Assembly (NCBI GenBank): GCA_903884455.1
Contig: CAISEW010000003.1
Span: forward strand, 105,313-153,308
Direction of reading: 5' to 3'
Length of the DNA stretch: 47,996 bases
DNA from: an uncultured Chloroflexota bacterium
GTDB lineage: Bacteria; Chloroflexota; Dehalococcoidia; GIF9; AB-539-J10
Positions 8,128 to 17,047 of the stretch are shown here, piece after piece. Both the position numbers and the translations under genes were made by a program. A model generated the notes under the pieces. It had not been told where the DNA came from, did no database searches, and saw only the letters and a program-made list of their open reading frames with translations. The number at the start of each line of letters is the position of its first letter. The stretch's first letter is position 1.

Positions 8128-10587
8128 ATGAGCACGGGATTTGAAAGGTTTTCTGAAGGAGCTCGTAGAGTGCTGACTCGGGCTCAAGGAGAGGCACAAC
8201 GCCTGGGCCACAATTACATCGATACTGAGCACATATTATTGGGGATAGCCGGCGAGGAGTTGGGGATTGCGGCCAAAGTTTTGAGTAATTTTGGTATCTC
8301 AACGAGTAAGATACAGGCGGCTGTAGAATTTGTAATTGGAAAAGGAGAGCGTCGAGCTACCAAGGGAGATGTTGACCTGGCTCCTCGGGCAAAAAGAGCC
8401 ATTGAGTTTGCTGTGGATGAGGCGCGTCGTCTTAATTCCAGCTATATAGGTGTTGAGCACCTCTTGCTGGGATTACTGCGCGAAAGCGAAGGAGTAGCTT
8501 TTAGTGTTTTAGAGAGTTTTGGTATTACCTTGGAGCGAACACGTGATGAAGTCAATCGAGTGGTTAAGCAGGAAACTGCGCGAGCTCGTACCACAGGTCG
8601 CGCGGCCACACGCACGCCAACCTTGGACCAACTTGGGACTGATTTAACTGCTCTAGCCCGGGCGGATAAACTTGACCCTATTATTGGGCGTAACAAGGAG
8701 ATTGAACGGATAGTCCAAATACTAAGTCGTCGTACTAAGAATAATCCCGCGCTTATAGGCGAAGCAGGTGTAGGCAAAACAGCTATTGTTGAAGGGTTGG
8801 CCCAGCGCATAGTAGCTGGGGAGGTTCCTGAGATTCTGCTGGGCAAGAGGATAATAGCCCTAGATATAGGTGCTCTAGTGGCGGGAACAAAATATCGTGG
8901 TGAATTTGAGGAGAGATTGAAGAAGGTTATCGAGGAAGAGAAAGCCGCTGGTAATTGCATCTTATTTATTGATGAAATGCAGACTATTGTGGGTGCTGGA
9001 GCAGCTGAAGGTGCGGTTGATGCCTCTAACCTCCTGAAGCCTTCGTTGTCGCGTGGCGAGATTCAATGTATTGGCGCCACTACTTTAGACGACTACCGCA
9101 AATATGTGGAGAAAGACCCAGCTTTGGAACGACGGTTTCAACCTATCTTGGTAGCTGAGCCTACTATGGAAGAAACCCTGGAAATATTGCGGGGTATTAA
9201 ACACAGATATGAAGATTTTCACCAATTGGATATAAGCGACGAAGCCTTGCAGACAGCGGCTACGCTGGCTACCAGATATATAGCGGACCGCTTTTTGCCC
9301 GATAAGGCTATTGATTTGGTAGATGAAGCTGGCTCTCGAGTACGCATTAAACGGGGTAGTGCCCCCATTGGCTTAGCTGAGGCAAGGCGGGCTTTGGAAA
9401 GTGTACGCAAGGAAAAAGAATCGGCTATGGCAGGTCAACAGTATGACTATTCCAGCGAGTTGCGTGCCCGTGAGCTTCAGCTAACGGAGAAACTCGAGAC
9501 CATGGAAAAGGAGTGGCAGATTAAGCGGGAACAAGGCCGACCTGTAGTTACCCCAGAGGACATTGCTGAGGTAGCCAGCATGTGGACGGGCATACCTGTG
9601 ATAAAGTTGACTATCGATGAAACCAGCCGCCTTTTACAGATGGAAGAGGCTCTACACCGCCGTATCATTGGCCAGGATGAAGCCATAAACACGGTGGCTA
9701 AGGCGGTAAGGAGATCTCGAGCCGGGTTAAAAGACCCGAGGCGTCCCATTGGTGTCTTCATCTTTTTGGGCCCCACCGGAGTAGGTAAAACTGAATTGGT
9801 AAGGGCTTTGGCCGAGTTCATGTTTGGCAGCGAAGATGCTTTGGTCAGGCTTGATATGTCGGAGTTTATGGAGCCTCACAATGTAGCTCGCTTGGTTGGA
9901 GCACCACCGGGTTATATTGGTTATGAGGAAGGTGGTCAATTAACTGAGGCAGTAAGGCGGAAGTCCTATTGTGCTATTCTTTTCGATGAGATTGAAAAGG
10001 CGCATTATAATGTATTCAATATCCTGCTCCAGATTTTCGACGATGGTCATTTGACCGATGCCAAAGGGCGCAGGGTTGATTTTCGTAATAGCATCATAAT
10101 CATGACCAGCAATGCCGGTGCTGAGCTTATTAAGCGTGATATGAGCCTCGGTTTTTCTACCCATATCGATGGCAAGGGAAAACAACAAGTGGAGTACGAA
10201 AAAATGAAGGAGAAAGTACTCGGGGAGATGAAGAAAATTTTCCGGCCCGAGTTCCTTAACCGCATTGATGACACGGTCGTGTTCCATGCTCTAAGCGAAG
10301 AGCATATCCGCCAGATTGTGGACCTGATGCTTAAACAGGTTATCGCTTCCCTTGGAGAGAAGAATGTCACTTTGGAAGTAACAGATGCAGCTAGGGATTT
10401 TATAGGCAAGAAGGGTTATAACCCTGATTTTGGAGCCCGCCACTTGCGTCGCACTATCCAGAATTTGGTTGAGGATCCACTCTCCGAGGCTTTGCTGCGT
10501 GGTGAATTCTTGCCTGGAGACACGGTGGTTGTAGATTGTGTCGAGGAGAAAATTGTAATGAGACCATTGGTTAAGGAGACTGTATAA
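8128..10587 (+). CDS. clpC: ClpC-type AAA+ chaperone/protease ATPase
   Basis: 819 residues from ATG 8128; a TTG at 8071 in frame lies within the promoter and is rejected. Order: two Clp_N repeats ([16 protein letters not shown] and the second starting [13 protein letters not shown]), AAA+ domain 1 with Walker A GEAGVGKT near residue 211 and Walker B LFIDE near 278, a short coiled middle domain ([18 protein letters not shown]), AAA+ domain 2 with GPTGVGKT near 548 and LFDEIEKA near 616, and the Clp D2-small domain. The middle insert is the short ClpC kind, not the long ClpB kind. The enzyme unfolds damaged or tagged proteins and feeds ClpP. Confidence 0.95.
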   Translation: MSTGFERFSEGARRVLTRAQGEAQRLGHNYIDTEHILLGIAGEELGIAAKVLSNFGISTSKIQAAVEFVIGKGERRATKGDVDLAPRAKRAIEFAVDEARRLNSSYIGVEHLLLGLLRESEGVAFSVLESFGITLERTRDEVNRVVKQETARARTTGRAATRTPTLDQLGTDLTALARADKLDPIIGRNKEIERIVQILSRRTKNNPALIGEAGVGKTAIVEGLAQRIVAGEVPEILLGKRIIALDIGALVAGTKYRGEFEERLKKVIEEEKAAGNCILFIDEMQTIVGAGAAEGAVDASNLLKPSLSRGEIQCIGATTLDDYRKYVEKDPALERRFQPILVAEPTMEETLEILRGIKHRYEDFHQLDISDEALQTAATLATRYIADRFLPDKAIDLVDEAGSRVRIKRGSAPIGLAEARRALESVRKEKESAMAGQQYDYSSELRARELQLTEKLETMEKEWQIKREQGRPVVTPEDIAEVASMWTGIPVIKLTIDETSRLLQMEEALHRRIIGQDEAINTVAKAVRRSRAGLKDPRRPIGVFIFLGPTGVGKTELVRALAEFMFGSEDALVRLDMSEFMEPHNVARLVGAPPGYIGYEEGGQLTEAVRRKSYCAILFDEIEKAHYNVFNILLQIFDDGHLTDAKGRRVDFRNSIIIMTSNAGAELIKRDMSLGFSTHIDGKGKQQVEYEKMKEKVLGEMKKIFRPEFLNRIDDTVVFHALSEEHIRQIVDLMLKQVIASLGEKNVTLEVTDAARDFIGKKGYNPDFGARHLRRTIQNLVEDPLSEALLRGEFLPGDTVVVDCVEEKIVMRPLVKETV

Positions 10588-10589
10588 AT

Positions 10590-10811
10590 ATGACTAGAGA
10601 AGTAATCGAAGCGCCACTACCTGGAAAAATAGTACGTGTTGAGGTAACCGTGGGGAATACAGTCAAGGAAGGTGGCGTGATTTGCACCATAGAAGCTATG
10701 AAGATGGAAAATCCTATATTATCTCCAGTAAAAGCCTCAGTTGTAGAGGTGGCAGTTTCACCAGGGCAAATAGTTAAGACCGGGGAAAAGCTAGCCGTTA
10801 TCGAGTATTAA
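10590..10811 (+). CDS. Biotin/lipoyl carrier domain protein (BCCP-like)
   Basis: A 73-residue stand-alone biotinyl domain. The EAMKMEN motif places the biotin on Lys38; EAPLPGKIVRV at the start and the GEKLAVIEY end complete the two-sheet barrel. It would shuttle a carboxyl group for a biotin-dependent carboxylase or decarboxylase; no carboxylase subunits are in this window. It starts 2 nt after the clpC stop, so it probably shares that transcript. Stand-alone carriers of this size are usual for methylmalonyl-CoA decarboxylase, propionyl/acetyl-CoA carboxylase or oxaloacetate decarboxylase systems. Confidence 0.9.
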   Translation: MTREVIEAPLPGKIVRVEVTVGNTVKEGGVICTIEAMKMENPILSPVKASVVEVAVSPGQIVKTGEKLAVIEY

Positions 10812-10829
10812 ATATCTTGGCCAGCAGAC

Positions 10830-12257
10830 TTGAAATCTAATAGTCAGGGCAAATCCAAATTCAAGAATGTTTTCATTTGTCAGCAATGTGGCAAGGAAAG
10901 TCTTAAGTGGTTAGGACACTGTCCTGATTGCCAGGCCTGGAATAGCTTCGTAGAAACTAGAGTCACTTCATCCCCCGCTCCCAGCCGGCTTTACTCCAGT
11001 GGAAACAGACCCCAGGAACTTTCTCAAGTAGAAAAGGGGGACTTTCTTCGCTTTCCCCTTGGTTTTGCTGAAGTGAATCGAGTTCTGGGGGGTGGTTTAG
11101 TTCCAGGCTCTCTGGTGCTTGTTGGCGGCGAGCCAGGAATAGGCAAGTCCACGCTTTTACTCCAAATTTCGGCGATGATGGCTGATAATAATAAAGTTGT
11201 CGCCTATATCTCCGGTGAGGAATCTATTAATCAGGTTAAACTTAGAAGTGAGCGCCTCGGTATAAGGGGCACACGGATATATTTTCTCTCTGAGCCCGAT
11301 TTAGCTGCCGTATTAGAATGCTTGGAAGGTCTTTCTCCTGACTTGGCGATTATCGATTCCATTCAGACTATGTATTTGGAGGATGTAGCTGGGATGCCAG
11401 GCAGTATTTCTCAGGTACGGGAGTGCACCTGGAGGTTGGAGAGGTGGGCAAAACAAAATAATGTGCCCCTGTTAATCACCGGGCATGTGACCAAAGAAGG
11501 CGCCATCGCAGGTCCGGGAACGCTGGAACATATCGTTGACGTGGTGCTTTACTTCGAAGGCGAGCCATTTAGTAGTTACCGAGTGCTACGCAGCGCAAAG
11601 AATCGTTTCGGTTCCACTAACGAGGTGGGAATATTTGAGATGAGCGATAGGGGACTGATAGAAGTAGATAATCCCTCTCAAGTTTTCTTATCCGCATATA
11701 AGGATGAAACTATGGGCTCAGTGGTGGTGCCCACTCTTGAGGGGAATCGCCCTTTGTTGGTAGAGATTCAGGCTTTGACTACCTCCAACAGCTTTACTCC
11801 ACCAAGGCGCATCGCTAACGGCGTTGATTTTAATCGGCTACTGTTGATAATTGCTGTGCTTACCAAACGTGCCGGATTAAAGCTTTTCAACCAGGATATT
11901 ATAGTCAATGTCACTGGTGGCTTAAGAGTCAATGAGCCAGCGGTTGATTTAGGAATCGCCTTAGCTATTGCTTCCAGTTTTCGTGATGCAGAACCAATTT
12001 CAGGCTTGGTTGCTCTGGGAGAGGTGGGGTTGAATGGAGAGCTTAGAGGGGTATCACACGCAGAGAGAAGAATTGCTGAGGCCGTCAGGTTGGGCTTTAA
12101 ATCCTGCCTCATGCCCAGGCTTAAATCCAAACCATCCTTTAACTTCGCCGATATTCAGTTACTCCAGGTTGGCTCAGTGGCTGAAGCTCTGAGGCTGGGA
12201 CTTATAAGGGAAGGTAAGAAGGAAAGTGCAAAGGGCGAAAATACAGGGCAAGAATAA
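10830..12257 (+). CDS. radA: DNA repair protein RadA
   Basis: 475 residues. Zinc finger C17-x2-C20-x10-C31-x2-C34, RecA-like core with Walker A GEPGIGKST at 100-108, the RadA-specific KNRFG motif, and the Lon-like C-terminal domain (GLRVNEPAVDLGIALAIASS, GEVGLNGELRGV). RadA promotes branch migration in recombination repair. No ATG is available near the N-terminus; TTG 10830 is used because the zinc finger must be included. The 3' end overlaps ispD by 32 nt. Confidence 0.95.
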   Translation: MKSNSQGKSKFKNVFICQQCGKESLKWLGHCPDCQAWNSFVETRVTSSPAPSRLYSSGNRPQELSQVEKGDFLRFPLGFAEVNRVLGGGLVPGSLVLVGGEPGIGKSTLLLQISAMMADNNKVVAYISGEESINQVKLRSERLGIRGTRIYFLSEPDLAAVLECLEGLSPDLAIIDSIQTMYLEDVAGMPGSISQVRECTWRLERWAKQNNVPLLITGHVTKEGAIAGPGTLEHIVDVVLYFEGEPFSSYRVLRSAKNRFGSTNEVGIFEMSDRGLIEVDNPSQVFLSAYKDETMGSVVVPTLEGNRPLLVEIQALTTSNSFTPPRRIANGVDFNRLLLIIAVLTKRAGLKLFNQDIIVNVTGGLRVNEPAVDLGIALAIASSFRDAEPISGLVALGEVGLNGELRGVSHAERRIAEAVRLGFKSCLMPRLKSKPSFNFADIQLLQVGSVAEALRLGLIREGKKESAKGENTGQE

Positions 12258-12939
12258 AAGTAGTAAGTTAGGTGTGGTTATAGTCGCTGCCGGGACTAGC
12301 CAGCGGATGGCGGGTATAAATAAGCTCTTTGCTCCTCTAAGGGGGAAACCTTTACTGGCTTGGTCCGTGGATACCTGTCAAAAATATGGTTTGGTTCAGC
12401 AGATAGTTCTGGTATTGAATGATAAGGATTTGGCTCGAGGGCAGAAATTGAAAAAAGAGAGAGGCTGGTCTAAAGTTACTCTATGCCAAGGTGGCGCACG
12501 GCGGCAGGATTCAGTGAGGGAGGGGCTAAGACATATGAGGGGGTGTGATTGGGTCATGATTCATGATGGAGCTCGCCCATTCTTGACTTCAGATTTGATT
12601 GAGGATGGGCTGAAGATAGTCGGGGATACTAGGGCTGCTGTAGCCGCAGTGCCAGTTAAAGATACTATCAAGCTTGTTGATAGCAAGAATTTGATTGAGG
12701 AAACGCTTCAGCGCGACAGGTTATGGGCAGCGCAAACCCCGCAGATATTCAGCTTTGATATGATAACCAGGGCTTATGAGAACCTCGCGGCAGATGCTAC
12801 CGACGATGCCACTGTTGTGGAACGCCTGGGATATAAGGTGCAGCTCTATATGGGCGATTATAAAAATATAAAGGTGACAACACTTGAAGATCTGGCGTTA
12901 GCACGTATCATCTCAAGAGAATGGAAAGAGATAAATTAA
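12226..12939 (+). CDS. ispD: 2-C-methyl-D-erythritol 4-phosphate cytidylyltransferase
   Basis: 237 residues, GTG start with GAAGG a few bases upstream, inside the end of radA. The CTP-binding loop is VVIVAAGTSQRMAG, then MIHDGARPF, VPVKDTIK, TPQIFSFD and TDDATVVERLG, the standard IspD sequence marks. It makes CDP-methylerythritol in the MEP isoprenoid pathway and overlaps ispF by 19 nt, so two pathway steps are co-expressed. Confidence 0.96.
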   Translation: MQRAKIQGKNKSSKLGVVIVAAGTSQRMAGINKLFAPLRGKPLLAWSVDTCQKYGLVQQIVLVLNDKDLARGQKLKKERGWSKVTLCQGGARRQDSVREGLRHMRGCDWVMIHDGARPFLTSDLIEDGLKIVGDTRAAVAAVPVKDTIKLVDSKNLIEETLQRDRLWAAQTPQIFSFDMITRAYENLAADATDDATVVERLGYKVQLYMGDYKNIKVTTLEDLALARIISREWKEIN

Positions 12940-13424
12940 GGGTTGGTATTGGTTGGGATAGCCATCCTTTGGTTTCCGGGCGCAGGCTAATTTTGGGAGG
13001 CGTTGATATCCCTTATGACAAAGGCCTGTCCGGGTGGAGCGACGCTGATGTGGCAGTCCACGCCATAATAGATGCTTTATGCGGTGCTGCTGATCTGGGC
13101 GACATTGGCACCTTATTCCCTTCACAAGAACCGGAATATAAAGATATTTCAAGCTTGGTTTTGTTAAGCAAGACCACCGAACTGCTCAAAGCTAAAGGAC
13201 TCAGAGTAGTCAACATTGATGTTACTATCATGGCTCAAAACCCCAAGCTCTCACCCTTCGTCCCTGAAATGAAAAAACGCATTGGCCAGGCTTTAGGTGT
13301 AGATTCAACACAGGTGACAATCAAAGCCACCACTACCAACGGTTTGGGCTTCATCGGCAGAGGAGAGGGAATGGCTGCCCAGGCTGTAGCTTTACTCCGA
13401 GGAAAAGGAACGCCCGAAAGATAG
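12921..13424 (+). CDS. ispF: 2-C-methyl-D-erythritol 2,4-cyclodiphosphate synthase
   Basis: 167 residues with the metal-binding GIGWDSHPL (Asp and His), LSGWSDADVAVHAIIDALCGAADLGDIG, and the C-terminal TTTNGLGFIGRGEGMAAQAVALL. It closes CDP-ME-2-phosphate to MEcPP in the MEP pathway. The usual DxH motif is present as DSH. It overlaps the ispD end. Confidence 0.97.
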   Translation: MERDKLRVGIGWDSHPLVSGRRLILGGVDIPYDKGLSGWSDADVAVHAIIDALCGAADLGDIGTLFPSQEPEYKDISSLVLLSKTTELLKAKGLRVVNIDVTIMAQNPKLSPFVPEMKKRIGQALGVDSTQVTIKATTTNGLGFIGRGEGMAAQAVALLRGKGTPER

Positions 13425-13429
13425 GAGAG

Positions 13430-13455
13430 GCATGAAGGAATCCATTTCTTCATGC
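13430..13455. repeat. 8-bp inverted repeat between ispF and coaE
   Basis: GCATGAAG (13430-13437) and CTTCATGC (13448-13455) around a 10-nt loop. There is no T-run after it, so it is more likely a pause, processing or protein-binding site than a terminator. Confidence 0.4.
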
Positions 13456-13477
13456 AGAAACTGAGGGAAAGTAACAA

Positions 13478-14095
13478 ATGATTATTGTTGGTCTGACAGG
13501 CAGTGTAGGCACGGGCAAAAGCACGGTAACCAATTTTTTTAAAGAGATGGGGGCTTATATAATTGATTGGGATGAGCTGGCTCGGAAAGTAACTCGTCCT
13601 CACTTAAAGGCTTGGAAAGAAATAGTAGAGTATTTTGGGAAAGGTATTTTGAATGATGACCTTACCATCAATCGGCAGAAACTGGCCGATATGGTATTTT
13701 CCGACAAGGAGAAGGTAGAAAAACTAAATCAGATAGTTCATCCCGATGTATTTAAGGACGACGAAAGAATTACAAATAAGATCAAGAGCCTTGACCCTGA
13801 TGCTCTAATTATTAAGGACATTCCATTACTACTTGAAGTCGCGCGTCATATATTTGTGGATAAAGTAGTCGTTGTTTCTGCCAGTGAACAAACTCAATTA
13901 AGACGACTAGAAGAAAAGGGAATGAGTCGGAAGGATGCCCAAAACAGGATAAAGTCCCAACTTCCCCTTAAGGAAAAAATCAAATCTGCCGATTTTGTTA
14001 TTAATAATGATGGTCCCCCCGAAGAGACAAAGAGGCAGGTAGAGGAAATATATTCTTTGTTGAGGAAGGGAGAGAAACATGGCAAGAAGAGGTAA
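13478..14095 (+). CDS. coaE: Dephospho-CoA kinase
   Basis: 205 residues. P-loop GLTGSVGTGKST at the N-terminus, IDWDELARKVTRP, IIKDIPLLLEV and VVSASEQTQLRRL are the standard CoaE features. It phosphorylates dephospho-CoA to CoA. The C-terminal tail (EEIYSLLRKGEKHGKKR) is basic. GGAAAG lies upstream of ATG 13478. Together with coaD at 7 kb the window supplies the last two CoA steps. Confidence 0.95.
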   Translation: MIIVGLTGSVGTGKSTVTNFFKEMGAYIIDWDELARKVTRPHLKAWKEIVEYFGKGILNDDLTINRQKLADMVFSDKEKVEKLNQIVHPDVFKDDERITNKIKSLDPDALIIKDIPLLLEVARHIFVDKVVVVSASEQTQLRRLEEKGMSRKDAQNRIKSQLPLKEKIKSADFVINNDGPPEETKRQVEEIYSLLRKGEKHGKKR

Positions 14096-14161
14096 GGAGA
14101 GACCTTCACGGAAAACAAGTCGCCGGTGAATCTAAACAAATTATCATCAGGAGGTAATTTG

Positions 14162-15172
14162 GTGAGTCAAATCGAGGCAAAATTACAAAAAGCACTAAAC
14201 AAAGTGCTGGTCCCCGGGATAATGCGGAGCCTGGTACAGATGAACCTGGTCCGAAGTGCGGAGCTTAACGAAGGCAAGGCGAAAGTGACTTTGGCTTCGA
14301 CTGCCATCCCTGCCCAATATCATAAGTTGCTGAAGGACCAAGCAACGGCAGCGGTTAGCAAGCTTTCCCGGGTGGAAGAGGTAACTGTCGACCTTGTCGA
14401 AGCCAGACCCAAAGAACTTAATCAAATTGAGAAAATAATAGCGGTCATGAGTGGTAAAGGGGGAGTTGGCAAATCTCTGGTAGCTAGTTTATTAGCTACC
14501 TCTTTTGCTCGGGAGGGAAAGGACATAGGCATATTGGACGCAGATATCACTGGCCCCAGTATTCCTAAGATGTTCGGTTTAAATGCTCGCCCCAGCGGTA
14601 GCGAGACAGGTATTTTGCCCATATTATCGAGGTTGGGAATCGAAATTATGTCCATGAACCTGTTTTTGCCTAGTGAAGATGAAGCGGTTATCTGGAGAGG
14701 TCCCCTCTTGTCTAAAGCTATCACGCAATTCTGGGAGGAAGTTCTTTGGGGCAAGCTGGACTGCCTCATAATAGACCTACCCCCGGGTACTGGAGATGCC
14801 CCGTTGACGGTGCTGCAGACAATACCTATCACAGGGGTAATCGATGTTTTTACCCCTCAGGAGTTGACCGAGATGATAGTCAAGAAGGCAGTGAGGATGG
14901 CACAAAAGATGAATGTTCGAGTTCTGGGAGTAGTGGAGAACATGAGCTATCTCGTATTGCCCGAGACGGGTAAGAAGCTGGAAGTTTTCGGTAGGAGCAA
15001 GGGGGAGGAAATGGCCAAGGCCTCCGGAGCTCCCCTTTTGGGGAAGTTGCCCCTCGACCCGGAGTTAGCCAGGCTGTGTGACGAAGGAAGAATTGAGATG
15101 TATAGCTCAGATGCTGTGTCTGAACTTTTTGCCAATGTGGTCGCAGCTCTAGATGGGAAGAACGGAGAGTAG
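14162..15172 (+). CDS. Mrp/ApbC-family P-loop ATPase lacking the CxxC motif
   Basis: 336 residues from GTG 14162, chosen because AGGAGGT (14149-14155) is 6 nt upstream; a GTG at 14126 has no such site. An N-terminal MIP18/DUF59 domain (residues 1-85) precedes the deviant Walker A SGKGGVGKS (97-105), then DADITGPS, DLPPGTGDAPLT and VVENMSY. Typical ApbC/Nbp35 proteins carry a CxxC after ENMSY to hold a bridging Fe-S cluster; here the segment reads LVLPETGKK, and the only two cysteines lie elsewhere (LDCLIID and RLCDEG). The next gene is an IscU-like scaffold that also lacks ligand cysteines. A Fe-S carrier role is therefore doubtful. Confidence 0.9.
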   Translation: MSQIEAKLQKALNKVLVPGIMRSLVQMNLVRSAELNEGKAKVTLASTAIPAQYHKLLKDQATAAVSKLSRVEEVTVDLVEARPKELNQIEKIIAVMSGKGGVGKSLVASLLATSFAREGKDIGILDADITGPSIPKMFGLNARPSGSETGILPILSRLGIEIMSMNLFLPSEDEAVIWRGPLLSKAITQFWEEVLWGKLDCLIIDLPPGTGDAPLTVLQTIPITGVIDVFTPQELTEMIVKKAVRMAQKMNVRVLGVVENMSYLVLPETGKKLEVFGRSKGEEMAKASGAPLLGKLPLDPELARLCDEGRIEMYSSDAVSELFANVVAALDGKNGE

Positions 15173-15233
15173 TTATACGCGGTCAGGCAGACTGATCTGG
15201 CCTATGAAATCTTTTTCTACTGGAGTAGAGAAA

Positions 15234-15662
15234 ATGGCAGAAAAATTTGATGACCCGTTCAAAGAACTGGAGCAATCCATCATGGAGGATATGAAAATGG
15301 TCTACTCGGAGAAAACGATTGACCATTTCCTGAACCCCAGAAATCTGGGTAGAATTACCACCCCCGATGGATTTGGCAGGATAATTGGTCCCCATGGGAA
15401 CACTATGGAAATATACCTTAAGGTGAGAGATGGCAGGGTTATGAATGCTTCTTTCTGGACAGACGGCTGTGGGACTGCTATTGCTTCAGGCAGCATAGTC
15501 ACCGAGCTGGCTAAAGGGAAGAGCGTTTTGGAGGCTCAGAAAATTACTCAGCAAGATATACTGGATGCCTTAAGAGGGCTCCCTGAAGATAGCCTCCACA
15601 ATGCTCTCTTGGCAGCTAATACTCTTAAAGAAGCAATCAAGGACTACTTGGCTTCCAAGTAA
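15234..15662 (+). CDS. IscU/NifU-N-like scaffold protein with two of three cluster cysteines missing
   Basis: 142 residues from ATG 15234 (TGGAG 8 nt upstream); a longer frame back to 15153 would overlap mrp and has no family content. The fold is clear from FLNPRNLGRI, GRIIGPHGNTMEIYLKV, WTDGCGTAIASGSIVTELAKGK and LPEDSLHNALLAANTLKEAI. In IscU/NifU the first motif reads P-x-C-G-D and the last LHCSxLA; here they are PHGN and LHNALLA, so only the middle cysteine in DGCG remains. It may hold no cluster or act with another metal or partner. It directly follows the CxxC-less Mrp gene. Confidence 0.87.
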   Translation: MAEKFDDPFKELEQSIMEDMKMVYSEKTIDHFLNPRNLGRITTPDGFGRIIGPHGNTMEIYLKVRDGRVMNASFWTDGCGTAIASGSIVTELAKGKSVLEAQKITQQDILDALRGLPEDSLHNALLAANTLKEAIKDYLASK

Positions 15663-15709
15663 GTGATATGATTCAAAGGATTGCTAGCTTAGTTAGTAAG
15701 GCCTAAGGG

Positions 15710-16174
15710 ATGAGGAAAAGGCATAGCTTGGAATTGAAGCCCATCGGCATAATTCATTCTCCTTACAAGAATACGGGGAAAGCCCCTTATCAGGGCTATA
15801 AAGGTGAGGAGATTTCTCAGATAGAGATATTTAAGGAATTCGAAGAAGGCTTAAAAGACATTGAGGGATTTTCCCACATCACCATCATTTATTGGTTTCA
15901 TAAGTCCCAGGGATATCATCTGTTGGTTAAGACGCCCTGGGACGATAGTTTACACGGTCTCTTCACCACCAGATCACCGCATAGACCTTGTCCCCTTGGG
16001 TTGACTGTAGTGGAGCTGGTAGCCAGAGAAAAGAATATCCTTAAGGTGAAAGGACTGGACGCCATAGACGGCACTCCCCTTTTAGACATCAAGCCATATA
16101 TTCCTGGAGTAGACGAAAGGTCGGTTGTCAAACCTGGCTGGCTGGAAGGCAAGCTGGGGAAGGAAAGAAGCTGA
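15710..16174 (+). CDS. trmO: TrmO/TsaA-family protein (tRNA m6t6A37 methyltransferase)
   Basis: 154 residues. LKPIGIIHSPYKN at the N-terminus, FSHITIIYWFHKS, TRSPHRPCPLGLTVVEL and LDIKPYIPGVD are the marks of the UPF0066/TrmO fold, which uses SAM to methylate t6A37 in tRNA. It matches the short single-domain form common in anaerobes, without the C-terminal extension of the E. coli protein. The stop TGA overlaps the likely start of the next gene. Confidence 0.88.
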   Translation: MRKRHSLELKPIGIIHSPYKNTGKAPYQGYKGEEISQIEIFKEFEEGLKDIEGFSHITIIYWFHKSQGYHLLVKTPWDDSLHGLFTTRSPHRPCPLGLTVVELVAREKNILKVKGLDAIDGTPLLDIKPYIPGVDERSVVKPGWLEGKLGKERS

Positions 16175-16983
16175 CAGCAACTCATATCTCCATACTGCTG
16201 GCCGTAGGGGCAGGTGCTGGTTTCGCCAGCGGATTGCTGGGAATTGGTGGCGGAGCCATCATGGTTCCCGTCAGCTACTGGCTTATCCTGGCTATGGGTA
16301 TTTCTCCAGATATTGCCATAAGAATAGCCTTCGGGACAAGTTTGCTGGTGATTTTGCCGACAGCCATAAGTGGGAGCTGGGGGCATAATAAGAGGAAGGC
16401 AGTTCGCTGGAAAACCGCTTTAATTCTAGGCTCATGTGCCTTGGCCGGGGCTCTGGTGGGAGCTACCCTGGCAGCTCACCTTCCTGGTGAAATATTGGAA
16501 ACAGGTTTTGGAGTGCTGGTTCTGGCTGTTGCAATATGGATGGGCTTGGAACTACTGCCCAAGTTGAGAAAAGAGGCTGGAGAGCCACGGGAAAACTTCG
16601 GGCTTGTGGCGGCTTGCGGATTCCCTATAGGCATGGTAGCAGGGCTGACTGGAGTTGGTGGTGGGGTATTGATAGTCCCTGTGCTGGTGTTAGCATTAAA
16701 TTTTCCCATGCACATTGCTGTGGGAACATCGGTGGCTTCAATAATACTTGCCAGCCTGGGTGGTATTGTTGGCTATATCGTAAATGGACTCGGAGTATCT
16801 GGCCTGCTCCCTTATTCCATAGGCTATATAAATTTGCCAATATGGCTATGCTTGGCAGCTACTAGCATACCCTTGGCCCAGCTTGGAGCTCGGGCAGCAC
16901 ATGCCCTGCCGGCCAAACAACTAAGGTATATCTTTATTGCTTTTCTGGTCTACGCGGGCTTACGGATGATTGGCGTATTTTAA
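16171..16983 (+). CDS. TauE/SafE-family membrane permease (probable CTG start)
   Basis: About 270 residues with two repeats, each opening with a glycine-rich helix: GFASGLLGIGGGAIMVP and GMVAGLTGVGGGVLIVPVL. This is the TauE/SafE (TSUP) family of sulfonate, sulfite or organic anion exporters. There is no ATG, GTG or TTG before the first helix in this frame; TTG 16234 would cut it in half. CTG 16171 follows AAGGAAAG at good spacing and overlaps the trmO stop (CTGA), so a CTG start with translational coupling is the best reading. Substrate unknown. Confidence 0.83.
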   Translation: MTATHISILLAVGAGAGFASGLLGIGGGAIMVPVSYWLILAMGISPDIAIRIAFGTSLLVILPTAISGSWGHNKRKAVRWKTALILGSCALAGALVGATLAAHLPGEILETGFGVLVLAVAIWMGLELLPKLRKEAGEPRENFGLVAACGFPIGMVAGLTGVGGGVLIVPVLVLALNFPMHIAVGTSVASIILASLGGIVGYIVNGLGVSGLLPYSIGYINLPIWLCLAATSIPLAQLGARAAHALPAKQLRYIFIAFLVYAGLRMIGVF

Positions 16984-17047
16984 CTGGGCACAGGGCTTTG
17001 AGCCCTAAAAGGCACTCAGAATCGGCGACGTACCCACATCTACTGGT

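Noticed and set aside
14079-14129. 16-codon basic ORF (MARRGKERPSRKTSRR) between coaE and mrp
   Set aside because: It overlaps the coaE end, is too short to judge, and has no supporting conservation; a leader peptide cannot be excluded.
16993-17005. GGGCT-TTG-AGCCC hairpin after the TauE gene as a terminator
   Set aside because: Only 5 bp and followed by A-rich instead of T-rich sequence on the plus strand; too weak to call.
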